DNA of 64,000 nucleotides, taken from NCBI RefSeq assembly GCF_028823535.1, contig NZ_JAQIYM010000001.1, positions 1 to 64,000 of the forward strand, in the 5' to 3' direction. The translations under genes were made by a program, and so were the position numbers. Of this stretch, positions 1 to 10,406 are shown one piece after another; position 1 is the stretch's first letter; each line of letters opens with the position of its first letter. The DNA is from Pseudomonas serbica (lineage in GTDB: Bacteria > Pseudomonadota > Gammaproteobacteria > Pseudomonadales > Pseudomonadaceae). Under the pieces are notes generated by a model that ran no database searches, had not been told where the DNA came from, and was given only the letters and a program-made list of their open reading frames with translations.

Positions 1-73
1 CTGCTGTCGAAAACTGCGTAACTCATTGTTTACCAAGGAGTTTTCCGTTTCGACTGCGCCGGAAGTGGGGCGA

Positions 74-101
74 ATTATAGGCTTCTGTAATTCGCCGTCA
101 A
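74..101 (-). promoter_or_regulatory. rrn P1-type promoter reading out of the left edge
   Basis: Read on the minus strand there is a -35 box TTGACG (96-101), a 16-base spacer and a perfect -10 box TATAAT (74-79), followed by a GC-rich discriminator (TCGCCCCAC). That combination is typical of stringently controlled rRNA promoters. In other Pseudomonas genomes an rRNA operon lies directly beyond this tyrosyl-tRNA synthetase gene in the same direction, so the promoter most likely drives a 16S-23S-5S operon just outside the window. The rRNA itself is not visible here. Confidence 0.75.
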
Positions 102-116
102 CCTTTTGTTTCAGGT

Positions 117-1316
117 TTATTCAGGTTTGAGCGTAATACGCGCAAATGCCTTCTTGCCCGCCTGGCACACGTGGGTTGCACCGCGCGCATATATAAAGGA
201 GCGATCGACCACCTCGCCATCGATACGCACACCACCGGAACCGAGCAGATCGCGAGCCACTGCCGAGTTCTTCACCAGCCCCGCCTTATTAAGGACAGCA
301 GCGATCGGCATATCTTCGGTAGCCGTCAATTCGATCTCGGGCAGATCGTCCGGCAGCTCACCGTCCTTCATGCGATTACCTGCCGCACGATGAGCGTTGG
401 CCGCAGCCTCCTCACCATGGAAACGGGCAACGATCTCTTCAGCCAGCTTGATCTTGATGTCACGGGGATTGGCACCCGCCTCGACATCGGCGCGGAACGC
501 ATTAATCTCATCCATGGAACGGAAGCTGAGCAGCTCGAAGTAGCGCCACATCAGCGCATCCGGAATGGACACCAGCTTGCTGTACATCACGCCCGGCGCT
601 TCCTGGATACCAACGTAGTTGCCCAGGGACTTGGACATCTTCTTCACGCCATCCAGACCCTCAAGCAATGGCATGGTCAGAATGCACTGGGCTTCCTGGC
701 CGTAACCACGCTGCAGCTCACGCCCCATCAACAGGTTGAACTTCTGGTCGGTACCGCCGAGCTCGACATCCGCGCGCAAGGCGACCGAGTCGTAGCCTTG
801 CACCAATGGGTACAGGAACTCGTGAATGGCAATCGGCTGGTTGGTCGTGTAGCGCTTGTCAAAGTCATCGCGCTCAAGCATGCGCGCCACGGTGTATTGC
901 GAAGTCAGGCGAATGAAATCAGCCGGCCCCATCTGATCCATCCAGGTGGAGTTGAATGCCACCTCGGTTTTGGCCGGATCGAGAATCTTGAAAACCTGGG
1001 TCTTGTAGGTCTCGGCATTCTCGAGAACCTGCTCGCGGGTCAGCGGAGGGCGCGTTGCGCTCTTGCCGCTGGGATCGCCGATCATTCCGGTGAAGTCGCC
1101 AATCAGGAAGATCACCTGGTGACCGAGCTCCTGGAACTGGCGCAGCTTGTTGATCAGCACGGTGTGCCCCAGGTGCAAATCAGGGGCAGTCGGGTCGAAG
1201 CCTGCCTTGATACGCAGCGGCTGGCCACGCTTGAGCTTTTCGACCAGCTCGGACTCGACCAACAGTTCTTCCGCACCACGTTTAATCAGCGCTAGCTGCT
1301 CTTCAACCGACTTCAT
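117..1316 (-). CDS. tyrS: tyrosyl-tRNA synthetase
   Basis: Charges tRNA-Tyr with tyrosine in the cytoplasm. The 399-residue protein has the class I signatures HLGH (residues 48-51) and KMSKS (226-230), and a C-terminal S4 RNA-binding domain from about residue 335. The start at MKSVEEQ was preferred over an upstream in-frame start at 1379, because family members begin here and the extra 21 residues look like untranslated leader. Pseudomonas often carries two TyrRS genes. This copy, beside an rRNA promoter and divergent from the M23 peptidase gene, matches the one called tyrZ in P. aeruginosa by length and position. The paralogue assignment is inference; the enzyme identity is secure. Confidence 0.95.
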   Translation of the reverse strand: MKSVEEQLALIKRGAEELLVESELVEKLKRGQPLRIKAGFDPTAPDLHLGHTVLINKLRQFQELGHQVIFLIGDFTGMIGDPSGKSATRPPLTREQVLENAETYKTQVFKILDPAKTEVAFNSTWMDQMGPADFIRLTSQYTVARMLERDDFDKRYTTNQPIAIHEFLYPLVQGYDSVALRADVELGGTDQKFNLLMGRELQRGYGQEAQCILTMPLLEGLDGVKKMSKSLGNYVGIQEAPGVMYSKLVSIPDALMWRYFELLSFRSMDEINAFRADVEAGANPRDIKIKLAEEIVARFHGEEAAANAHRAAGNRMKDGELPDDLPEIELTATEDMPIAAVLNKAGLVKNSAVARDLLGSGGVRIDGEVVDRSFIYARGATHVCQAGKKAFARITLKPE

Positions 1317-1529
1317 AACAGACCCGCAAGGCTCGAATTCAAAGGGGACCAACCATACAAGATCGCGCGGCAAATACAAAGTTTGGCCGGCGCAATGACG
1401 CCAATCCGCTGGCAGAGCATGCGCGGACTTGCTTCAGGGATGATTTGGTTATATTTTATACAGTTATTTCATCTTCATCATGTCATTCATCTTTTCCAAT
1501 TCATCTTTTTCAAAGTCAAAACACTACTT

Positions 1530-2972
1530 ATGACCAAAGAATCGTCTAAAGCGCCACCGCTTTACCCGAAGACCCACCTGCTCGCAGCGAGTGGCATCGC
1601 TGCCCTTCTGAGCCTGGCGCTTCTGGTATTTCCTTCCAGTGATGTCGAAGCTAAAAAGACAACCCTGAGCCTTGAACTGGAAAGCCCTGCTGAACAACTG
1701 ACACAAGAACAAGACGCTGCAGAAGCCGTCCAGGCCACAAATGATCCGGTCGCGTCTCCTTTTGCGCAGATCGAGGACAGCGCGCAAGAGCCCCAGCAAA
1801 CAGCTCAAGCCGCACCCGCACCCGCGCCTGTAGCAGCCCCCGCACCGGTTGCCGAAGAAAAGAAGGCGCCCAATCACAGGGAAGTGATCGTCAGCAAAGG
1901 CGACACGCTCTCCACTCTGTTCGAGAAAGTCGGCCTTCCCGCCCCTTCGGTACATGACTTGCTGGCCAGCAGCAAACAGGCCAAGCAATTCAGCCAGCTC
2001 AAGCATGGGCAGAAACTCGAGTTCGAACTGGGTCCTGACGGCCAACTGGCCAGCCTGCACAGCAAGGTCAGTGACCTGGAGACCATCTCCCTGACCAAGA
2101 ACGACAAGGGTTACAGCTTCAACCGCGTGACCGCTAAACCCACCGTGCGCACAGCCTACGTGCACGGCGTGATCAACAGCTCGCTGTCTCAGTCCGCCGC
2201 CCGCGCCGGCCTGTCGCATAGCCTGACCATGGACATGGCCAGCGTATTCGGCTACGACGTCGACTTTGCCCAGGATATTCGCCAGGGTGACCAGTTCGAT
2301 GTGATCTATGAACAGAAAATGGTCAACGGAAAGGCGGTCGGTAACGGCCCGATCCTGTCCGCTCGCTTCACCAACCGCGGCAAAACCTACACCGCCGTGC
2401 GCTACACCAACAAGCAAGGCAACACCAGCTATTACACGGCTGACGGCAACAGCATGCGCAAGGCCTTCATCCGCACCCCGGTGGACTTCGCCCGCATCAG
2501 CTCGAAATTTTCCATGGGCCGCAAGCACCCGATCCTTAACAAGATCCGCGCCCACAAAGGCGTCGACTACGCAGCACCGCGCGGCACGCCAATCAAGGCG
2601 GCCGGTGACGGCAAAGTACTGCTGGCAGGTCGCCGCGGTGGTTACGGCAACACCGTAATCCTCCAACACGGCAATACCTACCGCACGCTTTACGGCCACA
2701 TGCAGGGCTTCGCCAAGGGCATCAAGACTGGGGGCACCGTCAAGCAAGGCCAGGTCATCGGCTACATCGGCACTACCGGCCTCTCCACCGGCCCGCATTT
2801 GCACTACGAATTCCAAGTGAATGGCGTCCACGTCGATCCACTGGGCCAGAAAGTAGCGATGGCCGACCCGATTTCCAATGCCGAACGCGCACGTTTCCTG
2901 GCGCAGAGCCAACCGTTGATGGCGCGCATGGACCAGGAAAAATCCACCCAGCTGGCTTCGGCCAAGCGCTAA
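1530..2972 (+). CDS. M23-family peptidoglycan endopeptidase (OapA/MepM-like)
   Basis: Predicted envelope metallopeptidase that cuts peptide cross-links in peptidoglycan. The 480-residue protein has one membrane segment near residues 14-32, a low-complexity Ala/Pro/Glu linker (about 50-110), an OapA/LysM-like wall-binding domain (about 115-190) and a C-terminal M23 domain. The zinc site is complete: H342 and D346 in HKGVD, and H423/H425 in HLHYE. Start chosen at the ATG giving MTKESSKA, since the longer frame from 1383 runs into AT-rich leader. It is divergent from tyrS and followed 3 bases later by anmK, so cutting and recycling of wall material are probably cotranscribed. The precise bond cut is not shown by sequence. 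Confidence 0.88.
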   Translation: MTKESSKAPPLYPKTHLLAASGIAALLSLALLVFPSSDVEAKKTTLSLELESPAEQLTQEQDAAEAVQATNDPVASPFAQIEDSAQEPQQTAQAAPAPAPVAAPAPVAEEKKAPNHREVIVSKGDTLSTLFEKVGLPAPSVHDLLASSKQAKQFSQLKHGQKLEFELGPDGQLASLHSKVSDLETISLTKNDKGYSFNRVTAKPTVRTAYVHGVINSSLSQSAARAGLSHSLTMDMASVFGYDVDFAQDIRQGDQFDVIYEQKMVNGKAVGNGPILSARFTNRGKTYTAVRYTNKQGNTSYYTADGNSMRKAFIRTPVDFARISSKFSMGRKHPILNKIRAHKGVDYAAPRGTPIKAAGDGKVLLAGRRGGYGNTVILQHGNTYRTLYGHMQGFAKGIKTGGTVKQGQVIGYIGTTGLSTGPHLHYEFQVNGVHVDPLGQKVAMADPISNAERARFLAQSQPLMARMDQEKSTQLASAKR

Positions 2973-4067
<1,095 letters not shown>

Positions 4068-4078
4068 ATGCCGGACAG

Positions 4079-4116
4079 CAAAACGCCGCAGGACCTCAGG
4101 GTCATGCGGCGTTTTG
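4079..4116. terminator. bidirectional rho-independent terminator
   Basis: AAAACGCCGCA and TGCGGCGTTTT form a strong stem with A/T tracts on both sides, placed exactly between the convergent ends of anmK and erpA. It should stop transcription from both. Confidence 0.85.
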
Positions 4117-4134
4117 ATGATACGGACGCGCTGA

Positions 4135-4485
4135 TCAGATCGAGAACGAAGAGCCACAGCCACAGGTGGTGGTAGCGTTCGGGTTCTTGATGACGAAACG
4201 CGAGCCTTCCAGACCTTCCTGATAATCCACCTCGGCTCCTGCCAGGTACTGGAAGCTCATCGGATCGACGACCAGACTCACACCTTCGCGCTCAACGATG
4301 GTGTCGTCATCGGCCACTTCTTCATCGAAAGTGAAGCCGTACTGAAAACCTGAACAACCGCCGCCCGTAACGAATACGCGCAGCTTCAAGCGATCATTCC
4401 CCTCTTCATCGACCAGGCTCTTCACCTTGTGCGCGGCACCGTGGGTGAATTGCAAAGCCGTGGGGGTGAAGGATTCGACGCTCAT
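4135..4485 (-). CDS. erpA: iron-sulfur cluster insertion protein ErpA
   Basis: A-type carrier that delivers [4Fe-4S] clusters to apoproteins, including the isoprenoid pathway enzymes IspG/IspH. The 116-residue protein is a complete HesB/IscA fold with the three cluster-binding cysteines C44 (GGGCSG), C108 and C110 (CGCGS). It is a single-gene unit sharing a terminator with anmK and preceded by its own promoter-like sequence. The GYTF-type core and length fit ErpA better than IscA, but A-type carriers are similar and genome context is the main basis for the name. Confidence 0.92.
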   Translation of the reverse strand: MSVESFTPTALQFTHGAAHKVKSLVDEEGNDRLKLRVFVTGGGCSGFQYGFTFDEEVADDDTIVEREGVSLVVDPMSFQYLAGAEVDYQEGLEGSRFVIKNPNATTTCGCGSSFSI

Positions 4486-4532
4486 GCTGACTATCTCCCG
4501 GCGTTACGCCGTCATATTGCGTGATGACGCGC

Positions 4533-4562
4533 ATTATCCGCTTCTCCTAGAAAAGCGGTCAA
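4533..4562 (-). promoter_or_regulatory. sigma-70-type promoter candidate for erpA
   Basis: On the minus strand TTGACC (4557-4562) and GATAAT (4533-4538) are separated by 18 bases, about 48 bases before the erpA start. No other good pair was seen in this gap. An IscR-type control site would be expected from E. coli, but no convincing match was found. Confidence 0.5.
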
Positions 4563-4608
4563 CTATTGTTATGGTATATCAACCAATCGAGGCGCCGGCC
4601 CGGAATGC

Positions 4609-4635
4609 AAAAAGGCCCGTCAGACGGGCCTTTTG
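4609..4635 (-). terminator. argC terminator
   Basis: AAAGGCCCGT and ACGGGCCTTT form a perfect stem around a 3-base loop with a T-run on the minus strand, just after the argC stop codon. Confidence 0.85.
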
Positions 4636-4651
4636 CTGTGCACGATAAAGC

Positions 4652-5686
4652 TTACGGCAGCATGCCGGCGTGGGACAGGCCCAGACGCTCATCCAGGCCG
4701 AACAGGATGTTCATGTTCTGCACGGCCTGACCCGACGCGCCTTTGACCAGGTTGTCGATCACCGACAACACCACCACCAGGTCACCATCCTGTGGACGGT
4801 GCACGGCAATCCGACACACGTTGGCGCCGCGCACGCTGCGGGTTTCCGGGTGACTGCCGGCAGGCATGACGTCGACGAACGGTTCGTTGGCATAACGTTT
4901 TTCAAACAGTGCCTGCAGGTCTACCGAGCGATCGACGACAGTTGCGTAAAGCGTGGAGTGAATGCCGCGGATCATCGGCGTCAGGTGCGGAACGAAGGTC
5001 AGGCCAACGTCCTTGCCCGCCGCACGACGCAGACCCTGGCGAATTTCCGGCAGGTGGCGATGCCCTTTGACGGCGTAAGCCTTCATGCTTTCCGACGTCT
5101 CGGAGTACAGCGAACCGACGGCAGCCCCACGACCAGCACCGCTGACGCCGGACTTGCAGTCGGCGATCAGGCGCGAAGCATCGGCCAGGCCTGCTTCGAG
5201 CAACGGCAGGAAACCCAATTGAGTGGCGGTTGGATAGCAGCCCGGCACGGCAATCAGGCGTGCTTTTTTGATCTGTTCGCGATTGACTTCCGGCAAACCG
5301 TAGACCGCTTCATCCAGCAGTTCTGGCGCACCGTGCGGCTGACCGTACCACTTGGCCCATTCATCAGCATCCTGCAGGCGGAAGTCCGCGGACAGGTCGA
5401 TGACCTTGGTGCCGGCTGCCAGCAGTTCGCCCGCCAGGGCATGCGCAACGCCGTGAGGGGTGGCAAAGAACACCACGTCACAGGCGCCCAGGGTCTTGAT
5501 GTCAGGAACGCTGAACGCCAGGCCGTCGTAGTGGCCTCGCAGGTTCGGGTACATGTCGGCCACGGCCAGTCCAGCCTCGGATCGGGAAGTGATCACCACC
5601 ACTTCAGCTTGCGGATGCTGTGCCAACAGACGCAACAGTTCGACACCGGTGTAACCCGTGCCGCCGACGATACCGACCTTGACCAT
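4652..5686 (-). CDS. argC: N-acetyl-gamma-glutamyl-phosphate reductase
   Basis: NADPH-dependent reduction of N-acetylglutamyl phosphate to the semialdehyde, the third step of arginine synthesis. The 344-residue protein opens with a dinucleotide-binding GGTGYTG motif (residues 8-14) and has the catalytic cysteine in VPGCYPT (C150). The start is set at MVKVGIVGG; the frame extends another 24 codons upstream but family members start here. It is monocistronic with its own terminator and divergent from hemJ. No leader or ArgR box was recognised with confidence. Confidence 0.95.
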   Translation of the reverse strand: MVKVGIVGGTGYTGVELLRLLAQHPQAEVVVITSRSEAGLAVADMYPNLRGHYDGLAFSVPDIKTLGACDVVFFATPHGVAHALAGELLAAGTKVIDLSADFRLQDADEWAKWYGQPHGAPELLDEAVYGLPEVNREQIKKARLIAVPGCYPTATQLGFLPLLEAGLADASRLIADCKSGVSGAGRGAAVGSLYSETSESMKAYAVKGHRHLPEIRQGLRRAAGKDVGLTFVPHLTPMIRGIHSTLYATVVDRSVDLQALFEKRYANEPFVDVMPAGSHPETRSVRGANVCRIAVHRPQDGDLVVVLSVIDNLVKGASGQAVQNMNILFGLDERLGLSHAGMLP

Positions 5687-5821
5687 AAACCTGCCCTCAA
5701 CGAACCCACTGGAAAGCCGTCGATAATAGGGCCCGTATCGTCCTGCGACAACCGGCAAGGTGACGTGCGGAGCCTCAAGCTACTACTATCCGGGCTACCG
5801 TGAACCTGGGAATAACTAAAA

Positions 5822-6250
5822 ATGCTTTATCTGTGGCTCAAAGCTTTCCACATCATCAGTGTCGTCTGCTGGTTTGCCGGCCTGTTCTACCTGCCGCGCC
5901 TGTTCGTCTATCACGCCCAAAGCGAAGACACTGTCAGCAAGGAGCGCTTCAGCATCATGGAGCGCAAGCTGTATCGGGGCATCATGGGGCCGGCGATGAT
6001 CGCCACACTGATCTTCGGTGGCTGGCTCATCTACCTCAACCCAGGCATCTTTAGCCAGGGTGGCTGGATACACGCCAAACTGACCCTGGTGGTGTTGCTG
6101 ATCGGCTACCACCACATGTGCGGCGCGCAAGTGAAGCGCTTTGCCCGTGGCGAGAACACCCGCAGCCATATCTTTTATCGCTGGTTCAATGAAGTGCCGG
6201 TCCTGATATTGCTGGCTATCGTAATTCTGGTCGTCGTCCGACCGTTTTAA
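5822..6250 (+). CDS. hemJ: protoporphyrinogen IX oxidase HemJ
   Basis: Oxygen-independent oxidation of protoporphyrinogen IX to protoporphyrin IX, the penultimate step of haem synthesis, at the inner membrane. The 142-residue, four-helix membrane protein begins LKAFHIISVVCWFAGLFYLPR, with the conserved H10 and R26 of the family. HemJ is the form used by many gamma-proteobacteria that lack HemG and HemY. It is followed 31 bases later by the nitronate monooxygenase gene in the same direction. Confidence 0.92.
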   Translation: MLYLWLKAFHIISVVCWFAGLFYLPRLFVYHAQSEDTVSKERFSIMERKLYRGIMGPAMIATLIFGGWLIYLNPGIFSQGGWIHAKLTLVVLLIGYHHMCGAQVKRFARGENTRSHIFYRWFNEVPVLILLAIVILVVVRPF

Positions 6251-6281
6251 ATCAACAGGCACAAATCACCGGGGTATTCCA

Positions 6282-7250
6282 ATGTCGCTGCCCGCTCTGC
6301 TCGAACAACGCTTGCGTCTGCCCGTGGTGGCGGCGCCGATGTTCCTGATTTCCAACCCGCAACTGGTGCTCGCCTGCTGCGGCAATGGCGTGGTCGGCAG
6401 CTTTCCGGCGCTGAACCAGCGCGAGAGCAGCGGCTTCAAAGCCTGGCTGGAAGAAATCGAGGCCGGGCTGGCGGCACTGGAGAATCCCGCGCCCTATGCG
6501 GTGAACCTGATTGTGCACAACAGTAATCCGCGATTGCAGGCGGATCTGGACATCTGTATCGAACACAAAGTGCCGATCGTGATCACCAGTCTCGGCGCCG
6601 TGAAGGAAGTGGTCGATGCTGTCCACAGCTACGGCGGCCTGGTATTCCATGATGTGACGACTCGCCGCCATGCGGAGAAAGCCGCCGAGGCCGGTGTAGA
6701 CGGTCTGATCGCCGTCGCTGCGGGTGCCGGTGGGCATGCCGGGACCTGGAGCCCGTTCTCATTGATCGCCGAGATCCGCCAGTTCTTCGACAAGACACTG
6801 CTGCTGGCTGGGTGCCTGAACCACGGCCACGAAATTCTCGCCGCGCAATTGCTCGGCGCCGACCTGGCCTACTTCGGCACGCGTTTTATCGGTACTACCG
6901 AAAGTCATGCACCAGATGCCTACAAAGAGATGCTGCTGAACTCCAGAGCGGCAGACATCATCCATACTCCAGCGGTGTCCGGTGTACCGGCGAGTTTCAT
7001 GCGCCAGAGCCTGGAGGCCGCAGGGTTCGACATGGCAGCGCTGCAAAACAAGGGCGAGATCAATTTCGGTTCCAAGCTCAAGCCCATCAGCGACGAAGCC
7101 AAAGCCTGGAAAACCGTGTGGTCCGCGGGCCAGGGCGTAGGCGAAATCGATGACTTGCCGAGTGTCGAACAGTTGATAGCGCGCCTCGACGCCGAATACC
7201 GCAAGGCACAGGAACAAGCAGCGCAACTGGGCCAACGCTGGCCGCGCTGA
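6282..7250 (+). CDS. nitronate monooxygenase family flavoprotein
   Basis: FMN-dependent TIM-barrel enzyme related to nitronate monooxygenase (formerly 2-nitropropane dioxygenase), which oxidises alkyl nitronates such as propionate 3-nitronate. The 322-residue length is normal. Visible FMN-binding elements are AAPM near residues 17-20, AGGHAGT (149-155) and FGTRFIGTTES (198-208). The gene sits between hemJ and a DUF805 gene and may be read with both. The natural substrate cannot be told from sequence; detoxification of nitronates is the family's usual role. Confidence 0.88.
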   Translation: MSLPALLEQRLRLPVVAAPMFLISNPQLVLACCGNGVVGSFPALNQRESSGFKAWLEEIEAGLAALENPAPYAVNLIVHNSNPRLQADLDICIEHKVPIVITSLGAVKEVVDAVHSYGGLVFHDVTTRRHAEKAAEAGVDGLIAVAAGAGGHAGTWSPFSLIAEIRQFFDKTLLLAGCLNHGHEILAAQLLGADLAYFGTRFIGTTESHAPDAYKEMLLNSRAADIIHTPAVSGVPASFMRQSLEAAGFDMAALQNKGEINFGSKLKPISDEAKAWKTVWSAGQGVGEIDDLPSVEQLIARLDAEYRKAQEQAAQLGQRWPR

Positions 7251-7312
7251 ACAACCGGGCCAGCCGCGACTGGCCATTCGTAGCAATGAATCGCGACAAG
7301 GATGCCTCGGTA

Positions 7313-8260
7313 ATGAGCGGAAACCGTTACAAGATCGTGTTCGACGGCGCGCTGCTGCCGGGTGTTGATATCAACACCGCCAAACTCAATCTCGCTGCAC
7401 TGTTCAAGAGCGACGTCAACGCCATCGAGCGCCTGTTCAATGGTCGACCGGTCACACTCAAGCGCGACCTGTCGCAGGCGGATGCGCAGACCTATCTCCA
7501 AGCCCTGAAGAACACTGGCGTCGATGCCCGGATCGAGGTGGAGCCTTCGATCGAGCTGGACCTGGCTGACGTTCATGAGCAATCCCCCGCAGCTGAGCCG
7601 CTCTCCCCTTATGCACCGCCACAGGCCCGCGTTGGCGAAAAACTGCCGGCATTCGCCGCGCTCAAGCCTTTCAGCGTCGAAGGCAGAATCGGACGCCTGC
7701 GTTTTCTGGCGTGGACCTTGGTGCTCAGCCTGGTGACCCTGCCCATTGTCGGCGTGGTTGCGCTCATCGGCCTTGGCCTGGTCAGTGGGAATTCCACCAC
7801 CGGACTGATCCTCGGTGGCATCCTGGCCTTCTTGCTGTTCCTGGTGTTCATGGTTGTCGGCGTTCTGTTCAGCGTTCAGCGCTTGCATGATATCGGCTGG
7901 TCGGGCTGGCTCTGGCTCCTGCACCTGGTTCCGTTCATTGGCAGTTTTTTCCCGCTGGTGATCATGCTCGTACCAGGCAATACCGGCGCCAACCGCTATG
8001 GCCCGCCTCCCCCGCCCAACAGCACGGCGGTCAAGGTCTTGTGTGCATTGTGGATTGTGTTTATCGGGCTGTTTGGCGTCGGTGCGATGATGGGTGGCAT
8101 CTCGGCCATCCAGCAAGAATATGAAGACAGCCTCGAGAGCAGCTACCAAAGCGGCTCGGTCACCACCGATGAAATCGATATCGATGTCGAACCTGAAGCA
8201 AATTCCCCGGCCGAAGCAGCCGAAGAAGCCCCGCCCCCTGTAGACTCTGCGAAAGAATGA
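7313..8260 (+). CDS. DUF805 membrane protein with extra N-terminal domain
   Basis: Function unknown. Residues 120-235 are a DUF805 membrane module with RIGRLRFL, QRLHDIGWSGWL and PGNTGANRYG and helices near 132-158, 163-187 and 197-219; another helix lies at 240-262. In front of it residues 1-80 form a soluble alpha/beta-looking domain (YKIVFDGALLPGVD...), then a Pro-rich linker. The C-terminus is acidic and Pro/Ala-rich. The ATG at 7313 was preferred over one at 7286 because AAGGA lies 10 bases before it. DUF805 proteins are inner-membrane proteins of undefined role. The 315-residue length is about twice the bare DUF805 type. Confidence 0.8.
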   Translation: MSGNRYKIVFDGALLPGVDINTAKLNLAALFKSDVNAIERLFNGRPVTLKRDLSQADAQTYLQALKNTGVDARIEVEPSIELDLADVHEQSPAAEPLSPYAPPQARVGEKLPAFAALKPFSVEGRIGRLRFLAWTLVLSLVTLPIVGVVALIGLGLVSGNSTTGLILGGILAFLLFLVFMVVGVLFSVQRLHDIGWSGWLWLLHLVPFIGSFFPLVIMLVPGNTGANRYGPPPPPNSTAVKVLCALWIVFIGLFGVGAMMGGISAIQQEYEDSLESSYQSGSVTTDEIDIDVEPEANSPAEAAEEAPPPVDSAKE

Positions 8261-8321
8261 ACAGCGCTCCCCGCCCGTGACACCTGCGTCGCGGCGCGGA
8301 GCTGTTGCGATGGAGAATGGC

Positions 8322-9110
8322 ATGACCCGTTACGCTCTGATCACTGGCGCTTCCAGCGGCATCGGCCTGGCGATGGCCGAGGCGCTGGCCCGGCGCGGCC
8401 GCAGCCTGATTCTGGTGGCCCGACAGCGTGATCAGCTGGAAAGCATTGCGATCGAACTGACCCAACGTTTTGGCGTGGAAGTATTGTTCCGTGCCTGCGA
8501 TCTGGGCGAGCCGCTGCGCCTCTCAGGATTCCTTCTGGAGCTGGAGGAAGGTGACCGGCAGATAGACCTGCTGGTCAACTGTGCCGGGATCGGCACTTGC
8601 GGCCCGTTCCTGGCGCAGGACTGGATGACCGAGCAGGACCTGATCGAAGTGAACATTCTGGCGCTCACTCGCCTGTGCCACGCCATCGGTAACAGCATGG
8701 CGTTGCAGGGTGGCGGGCAGATCCTGAACGTCGCTTCGGTCGCGGCGTTCCAGCCCGGTCCGTGGATGAGCACTTACTATGCCAGCAAGGCCTATGTGCT
8801 GCACTTTTCCGAAGGCCTGCGCGTCGAGCTGAAAAAGTGCGCGGTCAAGGTCTCGGTGCTCTGCCCCGGCCCGACCCGCACAGCGTTTTTCCGCACCGCG
8901 CAATTGAACAACGACAAGCTTGCCAACAGTAAACTGCTGATGAGTCCGGAGGAAGTCGCGCTCTATACCGTGCGCGCCCTGGAGAAGAATCGCGCAATCA
9001 TTATTCCTGGGCGACGCAATCGCTGGTTCGCCACCCTGCCCCGGTTCGGCTCGCGCTGGCTGATCCGGACAATCACCGGCATGGTCATCAAGGCCCACTG
9101 CCCGCGTTGA
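8322..9110 (+). CDS. short-chain dehydrogenase/reductase
   Basis: Classical SDR oxidoreductase of 262 residues using NAD(P)H. It shows the cofactor motif TGASSGIG (residues 8-15), NCAG (87-90), catalytic S139 and the YxxxK pair Y152/K156. R34 after the second strand suggests NADP(H) preference, which is inference. The start at MTRYALITG has GGAG 6 bases upstream, and two earlier in-frame starts were discarded. The C-terminus has the hydrophobic/basic stretch common in the DltE/YdfG-like subgroup. Substrate unknown. It follows the DUF805 gene by about 60 bases on the same strand. Confidence 0.88.
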   Translation: MTRYALITGASSGIGLAMAEALARRGRSLILVARQRDQLESIAIELTQRFGVEVLFRACDLGEPLRLSGFLLELEEGDRQIDLLVNCAGIGTCGPFLAQDWMTEQDLIEVNILALTRLCHAIGNSMALQGGGQILNVASVAAFQPGPWMSTYYASKAYVLHFSEGLRVELKKCAVKVSVLCPGPTRTAFFRTAQLNNDKLANSKLLMSPEEVALYTVRALEKNRAIIIPGRRNRWFATLPRFGSRWLIRTITGMVIKAHCPR

Positions 9111-9189
9111 ATCGCCCTGCGGTAAAACACTGGGCTGGTGCAGCCTCCATGGGTACACTCAGGCCAGCCCAAACAACGGAGAAACAGCT

Positions 9190-9528
9190 GTGGATACTCT
9201 GTTCACCAAGATCATCAACCGGGAAATCCCGGCGAAAATCATTTACGAGGACGACCAGGTGCTGGCCTTCCACGACATCGCCCCACAGGCACCGGTGCAC
9301 TTTCTGGTGATTCCGAAAAAACCGGTACGCACCCTGAACGACCTGACCGAGGACGACAAGGCGCTGGCTGGACACATCCTGTTCACCGCCCAGCGCCTGG
9401 CCAAGGAACTGGGTTGCGAAAAAGGTTTTCGCGTTGTCATGAACTGCAATGAAGAAGGCGGGCAGACTGTCTATCACATTCATATGCATGTGCTGGGTCA
9501 GCGCCAGATGCACTGGCCGCCGGGCTGA
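9190..9528 (+). CDS. hinT: HIT-family purine nucleoside phosphoramidase (HinT-like)
   Basis: Small histidine-triad hydrolase that cleaves adenosine phosphoramidates and related adducts. The 112-residue protein carries the complete HxHxH motif at H96, H98 and H100, and the N-terminal DTLFTKIINREIPA segment typical of HinT. It uses a GTG start, with GGAG about 10 bases upstream. It lies between the SDR gene and coq7 on the same strand. Confidence 0.9.
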   Translation: MDTLFTKIINREIPAKIIYEDDQVLAFHDIAPQAPVHFLVIPKKPVRTLNDLTEDDKALAGHILFTAQRLAKELGCEKGFRVVMNCNEEGGQTVYHIHMHVLGQRQMHWPPG

Positions 9529-9695
9529 TTCATATTTTCCCGTGCCGACGATGGCGCGATTGAGATCGCCTTCGTCGGAACGCGCCCGAAGCTAGCCGGG
9601 CTCCTGTAGATACTGCCTGCGTCGCAATGTCCCAGCGCAAACCTTCCCCGGCCGATTGGGTTAAACTGGCCACCGAGATTCCTCCGGAGGTCAGC

Positions 9696-10343
9696 ATGAC
9701 TACCCAACGTCACTACTCGCCGATTGATCGCCTTCTGCTGCAAGCCGATGCTGCGATGCGTACCCTGTTGCCCTTCAGCGGCCAGCCCTACCGTCCGTCG
9801 CCGGCCATCGTGCAACCCGATGCGAAAATGAGTGACGAAGACACCCGCCACGTTGCCGGGCTGATGCGCATCAATCACACCGGAGAAGTCTGCGCCCAGG
9901 CGCTGTATCAAGGCCAGGCCCTGACTGCCAGGCTGCCGCAAGTGCGCGTCGCCATGGAGCACGCCGCTGAAGAAGAAGTCGACCATTTGGCATGGTGCGA
10001 ACAACGCATTCATCAGTTGGGCAGCCACACCAGCATTCTCAATCCACTGTTCTATGGCATGTCGTTCGGAATTGGTGCGGTGGCAGGCCTGATCAGCGAC
10101 AAAGTCAGCCTGGGTTTTGTCGCAGCAACGGAAGATCAGGTGTGCAAGCACTTGAACGAACACCTGGAGCAACTGCCGGCCGAGGATGAAAAGTCTCGGG
10201 CGATCCTCGAGCAGATGCGTATCGATGAAGAGCAGCACGCCGAAAGCGCACTGGAGGCTGGCGGTTTCCGCTTTCCGGCGCCGGTGAAGTTCGGTATGAG
10301 CTTGCTGGCCAAGGTCATGACCAAGAGTACTTATCGGATCTGA
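9696..10343 (+). CDS. coq7: 2-polyprenyl-3-methyl-6-methoxy-1,4-benzoquinone monooxygenase
   Basis: Di-iron hydroxylase that adds the C6 hydroxyl late in ubiquinone synthesis, membrane-associated. The 215-residue protein has all the iron ligands of the family: E64 in HTGE, E94 and H97 in EEEVDH, E146 in ATED, E178 and H181 in EEQH. The start at MTTQRHYSP follows a strong Shine-Dalgarno CCGGAGG by 5 bases; the frame upstream to 9627 is therefore leader. It ends at a terminator shared with the convergent OsmC gene. In P. aeruginosa speD lies between these two genes, and it is absent here. Confidence 0.94.
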   Translation: MTTQRHYSPIDRLLLQADAAMRTLLPFSGQPYRPSPAIVQPDAKMSDEDTRHVAGLMRINHTGEVCAQALYQGQALTARLPQVRVAMEHAAEEEVDHLAWCEQRIHQLGSHTSILNPLFYGMSFGIGAVAGLISDKVSLGFVAATEDQVCKHLNEHLEQLPAEDEKSRAILEQMRIDEEQHAESALEAGGFRFPAPVKFGMSLLAKVMTKSTYRI

Positions 10344-10360
10344 CCGGCTGCGCCAGCAAC

Positions 10361-10396
10361 AAAAAAGGCGACTGCCGTGAGGCAGTCGCCTTTTTT
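10361..10396. terminator. bidirectional terminator between coq7 and the OsmC gene
   Basis: AAAAAAGGCGACTGCC and GGCAGTCGCCTTTTTTT form a 10-base stem with a 4-base loop and A/T tracts on both sides, between two convergent genes. Confidence 0.9.
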
Positions 10397-10406
10397 TGAT
10401 CTCGAT

